A DNA stretch of 64,000 nucleotides from Trichoplax adhaerens (Eukaryota > Placozoa > Uniplacotomia > Trichoplacea > Trichoplacidae): positions 1 to 64,000 of the forward strand of contig NW_002060978.1 in the NCBI RefSeq assembly GCF_000150275.1. Direction: 5' to 3'. Below the pieces are notes generated by a model, which saw only the letters and a program-made list of their open reading frames with translations, was not told the DNA's origin and made no database searches. Of the stretch, positions 50,430 through 61,300 are shown piece by piece; position 1 is the first letter of the stretch, and every line of letters starts with the position of its first letter. A program made the position numbers and the translations under genes.

Positions 50430-53400
50430 CAATGCACCAGACATCGCATAAAAATTGAAATTTGAGCAAGATAATTCTTTATTGAACATCTATACGCTTT
50501 TATTTCGTAATGCTACATCATCCATTGAACGATATTTATTCCGCCCTTGAAGATTTTACATAAGCTGTTGCAGTCTTTAACATACGCAAAAATTAATTTA
50601 GTCTATAGAACGAATTGAGGAGTTTCCTCAATTGTTTTAGTAGATGCTACAGTCTTTGCAAGCAGTAATAATTATAATGCAAGATTTGCTGGTCAATTTT
50701 ACGGAAAGGTAACGTTCAATAAAATTTAAATTTTTTGGTGACACTACAGATTTAAAAATACTAAAAATCTCTTAGGATTTATTAGAACGTATCTGTTTAA
50801 AGTAGTAGATATACTGGTTGAAATAAGAAAAAATAAACAAATTTTCTGAAAGTGTACTACATCATCACTAATAACTTGTACATCTATTCATACATGCTTA
50901 TTGAAGCTTAATTCGGGTATCAACTGCCATTGCAGGAGTTATCTCGAGATTTTATGCTACAGTCTAAGAATATTAGAAGATGCTATTTTTGAATATTGAT
51001 TTTGCTGCAAGAAAGTGTCAGTGACATTATTTCATTGTTCAATGTAGTCGCTGTACTAATTAGAAATGATAAATAAAGAAATTAAATTATAATAACAAGT
51101 GGAAGAACTTTCGGCTTTCGAATTCCAAAATGATTACGACATCATATGAATAGTGGAACAATTCAACTTCTAATCCTTTCATTAGAATTTCTTGATATTC
51201 CTCATTAGACTCACGCCTAAGTCTAGAAAAGGAGGCTGATGTATTAGATTATAGGAGTTTGGATATGCAATCATTTTTAACCTAGCTTTTTCATTGTTCG
51301 TAGTTACTTTTAAAGTTAAAGCTATTATAATCGAAGAATAGCTGTAAATATTATCCTGTACTGCTATAAATAAAGTTATGATACTCATAATTTCTCATCT
51401 ACGAGTAATTGGCCATTAGTATTACATAACATCTTTAGTCTGACAAGACTAATCTCAATTAAATATATTCCAATCGAATTCTAATCCAACATGCGAGTGT
51501 ACTATAAAACCAATATTTTACTATGTTTATGCTAAGTAAGTTTTAGAGTTCTAGTAAAAATGCTACGATAATTATGATCGAGATTTCACAATTGAATTAA
51601 TAGATAGGATAAAGAAAGAAACAATAATGGTTTAAGTCTGTTTAAGCTGCTAAGTTTATGTTTTTGCATTTAATCAAAAATGCGTATATAATTGAGTATT
51701 AGAATTTCGCAATATTTTTAGCTGTAAAATTAATTCAATCATGCTCACATCCGATGGATTTCCAGCGTGAAGTTTACATAGTTTATTAGGCTTAGAGTTA
51801 CATTATGCTTTTATAAAGTTTATATCATAGATCAGAATGCTTATAAAAAATATACTCGAAGGACTTCCGGCAAGCAAAGGCACGAAGTAAAACCAGTTAT
51901 ATCGTGACAAGCGCTATATTATTTGCAATTTTCCAAATAGTAACATTATCAAGTGGCTACAGAATGTGAATTATTCCCATTATTCATATTTGTATAATTG
52001 ATCTTATCATAGATACTCCATGTAATTAAAACCCGTGGAAGATCATAGCTTAATCTTTATTGCACTCAGATAGAGTTGTGCTTATATCCAATGTTACGAA
52101 GACAAAAATGCTGCATTATTAATTTATGGACTGTTTTCTTGACATAAGACTTACGTTCTAATTTGATTATTGACAATTATCAATGCGCAAAAGGCAGTAT
52201 ATTTAAGTTCTACCTTAAACTTTGATAAGCTATTTTGAAATTTATTCGACAAAAGTTTAAACAATTTATTAGATTTTTTAATAATTGTCATAATGCTTCC
52301 TGCTTTATGAAGAATTCAGATCTCAATAATAATAGTATAGAATAACATCCATGTATTGATAACTTTGGCTATTATGCTTAATTTAAAGACTAGTAGCTTA
52401 CGTAAGCTAATCTAATACTGTTACAACATTGCTTAAAAATTGATGCTACACTCAAAATAAAATTCTGTTTAGTAAATTGATCTGATTAAATCACATAATC
52501 AACTGCAAATTATATTTCCTTATAAAACAGCATCGGAACTGGTACACAGCTGACCTTATGGCTACTCTGAAGGAGGAGCTTATTTATCAGCCTAATTCGA
52601 AAACAGTTCTTTAGTTGTTCAATGTCTCTAGCTGCTAACTATCATCAAGCCATAAGAGGTCATTCAATCAATCGATTTATAAGCAGAATCTTCAGTGGTG
52701 GATAAATTTTATTAAAAAATTGGATAAACTGTTTTAGCTTGGATAAATAACAGATCGGATTTAAAGCAAAGCTATTGAAAGATGGATTATTATCTCATAT
52801 CTATACCACGTTGATAATACAAAAAAAATTAAATTATAACGCCGAAGATCCTAATACACTGTAGTAATTAGAAACAATATTTTGTCAAAAATAAGCTCTG
52901 TTATCGTAAAACATTAAGCGCTAGACAGAATCATTTCGGACAATCTACATGGTAAATTTAAGGTAAATTTAAAGGCTAATTTTTAATCTTTATATATCTA
53001 CATAAATTGGATAACGTAGAAATTACTGAGCCGCTATATCAAAGATAAGGGTAAACTCTTTCAGTAGCAATTTGAAAATATTTACCGAAGTGAGTGTAGT
53101 TAAGGTTAATTATTTAAGGTTAGATAGAATGATTTTCGACTACCTATGGCGTAAACTTGAAGGAAATTGTTCTACTTTTTATCCGCTTAAGCCAGAAAAT
53201 ATGAAAATTAGTGAATCATAGAGTCAAAAATAGATATAAACTTTATCAATAGCAATTAAATATATTTTACTAGGTAAATCCAGTTATTGAATATCATTTA
53301 GCACTGGAAAAAACAATTTAGGATTACTCTAAATGGTGAACCTTACTTAAACTATGATGAATTAACACCTATTTATTAACCTACCTTTCGTTTTAAAGTG

Positions 53401-55346
53401 GTCTATCACCCTAATACAATATCGGCTTATAGATAATATAAAACGCTATAAGCATGCCTGGATGCAGTAAAAGGCAATGAATAAGGCATTGTTATTTGCG
53501 AATCACTTACTATATAGCTAGAGTAAGATATATTGCTAATGGGTCAAGTGCCCGCTACCTACGCTAATTAATTATATATGAATAAGAAACCTTTCCCAAT
53601 TTACTATTTATTCATGAAGGTAGACAGCTTATCCCAATTATCGAGTTTATTACAAATAAAGTAGAAACTGGATAGCAGAATCAAGTAACGATTGAAAAAT
53701 AATTTACCTACGGAAATCCAGTATTCAAATTATTCTAGGCTACTCTTAAGTCATGACATTAGACAAGGTATGAACAAAATTTGTATTATTTGTCTGCTAT
53801 CATTAACAGTGTACTATGGACGGATCGGAAATTTGGATAGCAGTAGAGAATTTAATTAGACATATTGTGATATTTTATATAGAACATTTGATTTCCTTTC
53901 GTTAAATTACAAATCCTCCTTTTTTCAAGTCTAGGCGTTAGGCATGATCATCGGAAGGGCGATGCCTTCTCCATTATTCAAATAAATGATTTATGTTGGC
54001 TTGATCACGTTACTTCGCTTGTCTTTCATATATATATATCATAATCCTATTGATAAAAATAGCTTGATTTTTATTCCATTTTCGTATTAGAAAAAGTTGT
54101 TTTTCTTATGGTAATGAATAAGAAATTGCTGTTATTAAAGGACAAAAGTCATATCAACAATTAAGGTGGGACCAAATTGGTAATAACATGAGACAAAGCA
54201 AAGACCGAAATTTTCTGCAGTATCATAGTTTGATCATAGGGAAATGATTACAATCGCCTGTTATAGAGATTTAAAAACGATTTGCCTTGAAAATAATGGA
54301 ATTCTTTTCTAGACTAATTGGCCATAGAAATGACTTAAACTGGTTTTTTCACCTTATTGGCGTAGCTAAACCTACGTAGTGTATAAGATAATATAGCAGT
54401 CGTGCATCAGAGAAGAAAATTTGAGCATACGTATTCTCTTATTCATCGAGGACATCCAATTCATTGTTCACTCATTCTATCTAAATTGGATCCATCTATA
54501 AATTAATTATTATTGACAATTAGCCTCTCGGTAGCTAAATTCTATATAAATAAATAGCTGTAATAACGGACGAAACAAACTCATTTGGTTCTAGAAAATA
54601 ACACGTAGCTTGACTCCATCATTCTCCAAGAGTATTTATACTCCTAGCCAATGGGTACCAATTTAAATCTATCGAGCAAGATGAACCATTGATATAGTCT
54701 AAAGAGAAGAAATTATCTTTTGACTCAATAGGTAGAATACTGAAGGCCGATCAAATTATGTTTTTTAATTGAAATTCAATTCCCTCTAGGAATTCTAAAT
54801 AGGAACATTGAGCCGAGTGTCCAGTAAATTTTTAGTAAAGTATCCTATTTAGTCATTGATTATTTCATCAGGAATGTCCATTGAAAAAGTAATGTTATGT
54901 TCTACCTAAGATCCGGTAATGCTTTAAAATACGAATTGAATTATTTAGCTTTGGATTGTAGCGATTGTCTCCGTCAAGAAAATTTTTTTCAGCGTTGCAA
55001 TAAAATTTCCATTTTCAATACAATTCTTTCTCGTTATTGTTTGCTACATTATAATCCTTCATTCAATTTTTTTGTATCATTAACAGTATGAAATAGTTGG
55101 GTTGGGTCTGTATACCCTAAGTAGTTATTTTTCTAATTTAGGTGATCCTTGAAATACTGGATTAGGAGCACTCTTGCTGATTCTATCCGGCATTTGGTCT
55201 ATGTTAGGGTAGTGGTGTCTGTTAAGGAGTTATTGGAAGATTATCGATAAGAAAGATATCCGAAAATTGACATCATATTTGGTTAAGAGTTCTTTCACTC
55301 TTTGAAAAGTTTTCTTTATAAAAAATTATCCTACTTTCTATCCACC
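50430..55346. other. Long non-coding interval between HSD17B10 and mucin B
   Basis: This is the largest gene-poor stretch in the window, almost 5 kb. I see no exon with splice signals, no transposase or reverse-transcriptase motif, and no RNA gene. Between about 52950 and 53800 some blocks recur weakly. The open frame at 54897-55091 shows no recognisable protein. Confidence 0.5.
53040..53300. repeat. Possible degenerate repeat, about 185 bp spacing
   Basis: TAAACTCTTTCAGTAGCAATT near 53052 and TAAACTTTATCAATAGCAATT near 53237 are followed by similar AAATAT-TTTAC stretches. A third, weaker match (TTTACC..GGAAATCCAGTATT) is near 53700. Divergence is high and I am not sure these are true copies. 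Confidence 0.3.
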
Positions 55347-58300
55347 ATGACTCGATTAATACTTTTAATATTTCTTATATGCTGCTATCAAGTACCAACA
55401 ATATCTGGACAAGAATCGCTATCGTTAGCCATGCTTAGTATAATAGACGAAACTTATGTTACCGAATCGATTGTACTCTCAACAGATAATTTTCTGTTTT
55501 CTATGGATATGCGGACATATACGTCTTCTATTTCCATGTCTATGCAGACATCAACATCCACACTTTCCTCGAGCATTGTCGCAACCCCAAGTACTGCCAG
55601 TTCAACCGCTCGACAACCAACTCCTACGCCGGTGATAGGTAAAAATTATAGGATCCTTGTTTTTTCTTGGATATATTATGATTACGTCAATTTAAAGTCA
55701 ATATGGGGAATGTCTAATTCAAATGAATAAAATACGATCTATAAAATGGTAGAATGTCATGAGTTGAGAAACAATTTAGTTTGCTAAGTAACGGTTAGGA
55801 TGAACGAGTCCAGAAATAGGGAAGGCTAATATTCTCTCCGACTTGAAATAATTTAGAGTATGACAGTCGTTTGTGTAGTGACATGCGATGCTAATTTTCT
55901 CTTCACTGCGAGATTAAAATTTGTACGCAAAACTGAAAAGGAATTGGTTTTAACTTAGATAACGATAACGAATAATACGTACTGTAATGGTTAAATTAAG
56001 ACTGAAAATGCTACTGGTAATTATTATCATAATAGTATTCTAGTGTTAAGATGCGTAAAACCGACAAAACAGTTACGGTAACGAGTTGATAAAAGATGAA
56101 TTTTCCGAAATAGCTGCCTAAAAATATGCTAAATATTCTAAGAATTAGGTCAAGACTGATATTTTCAAACTTGAATATAGTCAGAGGCAGCTGCCATTGC
56201 TAGAAAATCCTTTATTTCATCTAAAGTATACAATAATTAAAATATTTAAGGCATGGATGTAAATATAAGAATTATTCTAATAACGGTAAATAACGATTAG
56301 GATAAATATGCAATCTAATGGTTAAAATCAGATTTCTATCGATTGTAGATCCTGTCGCTATGACAGGAGATTTCGAATATAATCTGGCCAAATAGTCAAA
56401 AATGATAGTTAGCGCGTCGATATAAGTGCTAATTAAACTTATGCCAACTATAAATAGCCATCAGAATAACTAGCACAGAATAGCTAGATTAAGATTCCGA
56501 TTTTCAAGCATGGAATCGTAAATCGTAACAAACTTTACTATGATTGCTGATACATTTTTAGTATCCTTTTTTAACGTTGGATCAAATAGGTTACGGTTAA
56601 CACGTATTTAGCATTTATTATGCCCTTGGAATTGAATCAATGTCAGAAGCTGTATATATAATGAAGTATTTTGTTGCATAGCCAATAGTAAAACAAATTC
56701 TAACTAGCGTTAGCATTGCAAAATAATTTTAATTAAACCTGGCTTCTTTGGCTTTAATAACGAGTAGATAGTGGAAATATACGCCCTTTTTCACGAAATA
56801 ATGGCGTTCCAGACGGGCAATCTTGCCCGAGTATCGATATACCGCAAACGATTGGATTACCTTTCTATGGAAAATTATTTTATAAAGCTTACGTAAGTAT
56901 TAATTTGATGTTAGTCTTAGCCAGTATCTACGATAACATCTAGCTGCTATAGGCCAGACGATATAAAAATGCTGTCAATTCAATATTACCAAACGATATA
57001 AAGTAAGGAAAGTAGATTGAATTTAGCAAATCTCGAACGTCATTTTTCAATATCATAGCTTCGAAAGTTTATGCATTTATTCATTTGATGCTAATTTTTG
57101 GCTGGTTTCTGTCATAATATCACGCTGATAGTTACTAATATTAATACAGTACTTATCTGATGATATACGAGAAAAGGTTTGTAAGTACCACACTATCAAA
57201 TGATATACGGAACATAAGAAAACAGTAAAGAATCTTTAAAATTCTTCTCCTATGCTATAACGAGCTAAACTATATCAAAAAGACTACGAAGATATTGATT
57301 TAATTGCTAGTCTGGCTCAGCCCTCTTCGCTGCAATATCAGTTATTCGACGATAGATGATTTAAAATGTTTTAATGTAAGAGTTAATTACTGATAGAAAG
57401 ACAAGATATCTTGAAAACTATTTTTCTATATCGAAACTTCTTAGAACTATATTATCTGCTATACAAAAGCCTTGATTTATGATTCGTTCAGTGGGTTTCT
57501 ATTAGTATAGCTTAATCGTTAATTTTCAAATGATACATTCGTGAAAAGATATAATCTCAAATTGATTAAACTGCAGCATGTAAGGACCTAAGAAAACGGC
57601 AGACATTCTTGAAAATTAATTTTACGCACCTCACTCGACTGAGCTATATTGCAAAGTTTATAGACGCCCTGACTTAATGTTAGTGTTGGCAAGTTTCTAT
57701 TATAGTATTATAGATACTACTGATCAAACACTAATGGTTATAATTTCAACACAATCAAAAGATGTAAGGCCATAAGATAAATTTAAAGGGTTTTAAAAAT
57801 TTTTCGTGTCTATCTTGACCACATTGCAATGTACGAGATGTAAAAAGTCTTGATTTAATGTTAGCGTTGGCAAGTCACTATTGCCATCTCGTAGTTGCTA
57901 CTTATAATTATTAGATACTATAAAATGTTACAATTTCATGATCTAACGATATAAGGACGCAGCGTCAAGAATCTTTCAAAAAATATCTTTTCATGCCATA
58001 GATAGCTATTACAACAGCTAATGTTTGGTACTATTTATTGTAAGGTATTTAATAATAACCCTTTTCAACGACAAAGAAATCCTTGTAGGCTACTTAAATT
58101 GTCCTAGTAATTAGCATTGATATCAACAGCGTGGCTTAATTGATTTATTTATGATAATCTCCTTGAAAAAATAATTCTGTCAATAGAATCATAAATTTAC
58201 GGCCTTTGATATTTCCTAAATTAGATCTGTGGCAATGGTATGGTCACATTTAATCGAAATACATGGGTGAAATACCCAGTTCCCTATGGTGGTGCAGTAA

Positions 58301-61300
58301 TCACAGCTAGTATTGCTGCAATTTCGCCATTTTGGTGTTTAGCATCGCCTCAACAACCCAATGGCTCGGGAACATACTACGAAAAGTTGACGGAAAGCGC
58401 ACTATCCATCTATAGTGCAGAAATTCGATCGGCATTTAATAAAACTGATTATGTGGCATCATGGGGCTTGCAAGTCACTTGGGAAAATTTAGTTGTTGAT
58501 TCAACTCCGATTGATACTACTAAAGTAAGTTCTAGCCCACTTTTATTCTTGTTACGGTAGTCTGTGGAAAAATATCTTGCTTTGATTCTGTTTTCTATAT
58601 CAAAATTTTGTATCAAAAATATATATGTCTTATAGAAAAATACATTCCAAGTTCAAATATTAACGGATGGGACCTCGACATACGCCTTATTTCGCTATCC
58701 TAACAATGGAATTATGTGGACCTTGCCTAGTAATTACAGTTATTTATCAGGCCTTCAAATTGGTTTTCCAGTGGCTGGATGGGGCAACGGTGGCTCAACT
58801 TATAATAATATTTTTCGATCAGGAACTACTGGAATCTCACAAGTTGTTATGGGAGCTAATGCTAATTCAGGCAAACAAGGCTATTGGAGATATGTGTGAG
58901 TCAATTAAGAACAATACCTACCATAAGGCGCAAGAACAAATTAATTAACTTTATCGTTATCAGCGATTCAAATGAAGTAGATTATTGATTTTTTAAAGTA
59001 CCGTAGAATACCCGGTGCCAACTTAACCTTTCTATTTATATCGTAAGTAAATGACTAATTTATTGCAAATACGACTATTTATAGATTAACTCAGAATGCT
59101 CAAAGGCCAATTGAAGGAACATGTAGAGCTTTCTTGGCTCAGCCAGGGCCAAGATCTTTTCCACTCAGGTGCCCTTGTTCCATAGGCCAGGCTTTTTTCG
59201 ATTGGCGCTTTACTTTTGATGCTGTATCAGGTAATTCGAGATGCTTTCGTTCACGATTTATACGAAATGGGATTGCCCGTCGATGCTGCTACCGAGGATT
59301 TGGACTAGGCTATGGATCATATATCATAGGACCACGCAATCCTACAGCAGGCTACGTAGTCCAATTCAACCGAGGCTCTTTCGATCATACAGGCCACAAA
59401 GCCTGCTGTAATCAGCAAACACCTGTTCAACTATGTGTTCAATTTTATAACAAATATCCGAGTGGACTTTGCCGGCCTTCACCGCGTCAAAGTAAGTCAA
59501 TTGAATGATTGTGGTATAAGAGATGTAATTTAAGATTGCAGTCATTCCTTCTACCAATAAGCTATACCTACTGCAATTACTAGCAAATTTTTTAATTTAA
59601 AATTTATTCACTTTCTAAAATGACTATCCTATCTAATTGATATCGTCAAATATTAACTTCTTCCTTTAGTTATAACTTTGACCTCCAATCATAACAATTT
59701 CTACCATTTAACTTATTCCAATTCTTAAAATGAATTTCCTGTTTGTAATTGATGCCATCAGATATTTAATCATTTTTTTTAGCTATTACTTTGACTGTGA
59801 CAAGGCTTAGTAAATTTAAATTGTAAAATTCATTTCAATTATTCTAAAAAATGAATGTCTTATATTGAAGCCATCAGATATTGAATTCTTTCTTACCTAT
59901 AACTTTGGTTACAAGAAACATTTGTAAATTTTAATTCCAATCCCTAAAACGGTTATGCTGTATTTCATTAATTCTATCAGATATTAAAATCAATTTTAAT
60001 AACAATGATTATTTTAATAATATAAAATTAAGGCCTCAGCAATTTCTTTATCGATTCCGTTTACTTCATGCATTTGTATTGCATTTTTCCTTTTTAAAAT
60101 GGCTTTCAGTTTTAAAAGTGATATTACAGCATATGTAAATTATACTGCATAGTATAATTGGATATCGAAATTATCAACTACTGTATTTATTGCTAACTGA
60201 TGAAAATCAATGATATCTTAGGTTGGTTTTGGGGCGATCCTCATTTTAATACCGTGGATAATCAAAATTATACCTTTAACGGAATTGGTGATTTTATATT
60301 ATTACGCAATCGAACGATGAGCCAAACACCCTTCGAATTCCAAGCTCGTAGTGATGAAGTTTCTCCTGGTGCTGGAGCTACGGCATTTAAAGCTGTTGGT
60401 GGATATGAAGGTGGTAGTGGGATCGTTGAATTTAACTATGACAAGATTACTAAAAGTCTTCAATTATATTACAACAAAGTGAACCGGACAATTGGAGATT
60501 TACCACTTACCCTTGGTAGTGATGCTATTCATGTTCTTAAATTAAATTCAAGTGCGATGAGAGCGGAATTTAAATCAGGTATACAGTACTACTACGGCGT
60601 TAAAGTTTGAGTTTGAGTTTAAATAAGCTACTTTACACCAAATTTCAAATTTGTTTTAAGAGTCCATCTTTCTTCTCTTCCTCCCATACTTTAACTAAAT
60701 TTAACGATTCAGCTGGAAATATATCAATATATATTAGATGTAATTCGGTTTTACCCTTAATTATCCCTACTTAGCTATATCATATGTATCGTACCTCAAA
60801 GTAGACTTAAGTTTCTAGCAGTTATGATTATGATCTTTTAGAAATGTAACATTACTAAACAGTTTAACCAACTGGTCTATAAATCTGCTGCATTAATAAT
60901 ATTCAGCTGAAATAAATATTGAAAATCTATTATCACGATGAAAAATGGTCAAATAGGTACGACACTGCAAGCCATTTTGAGATCAGACGGAATTTTAGAT
61001 GCAACCGTGCAATTATCACGGGATTACTACGGCAATACAGAAGGCCTTTTAGGTCGATGGGACGGAATTCAGAATGATTTTGCAAATTCGAATGGTGTTG
61101 AATTTCCACTAAGTAGCACTTCAGCGCAGGAAATTGATACTGTAGGAAATACATGTAAGTAGGTTCCTTCCTACTAGTATTTTATCGTTTATCAATCGCT
61201 TTAAATCAGTTCCAAGCAAATCTTTTTTTAAGTTTTTGTTGGAATACGTGTATATGGCTTGTCGTTCTTGAGACGACATCCATCATTTTTTGATAAATTG

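Noticed and set aside
53400-54900. Mobile-element remnant
   Set aside because: I looked for reverse transcriptase, transposase and integrase motifs, terminal repeats and target-site duplications and saw none.
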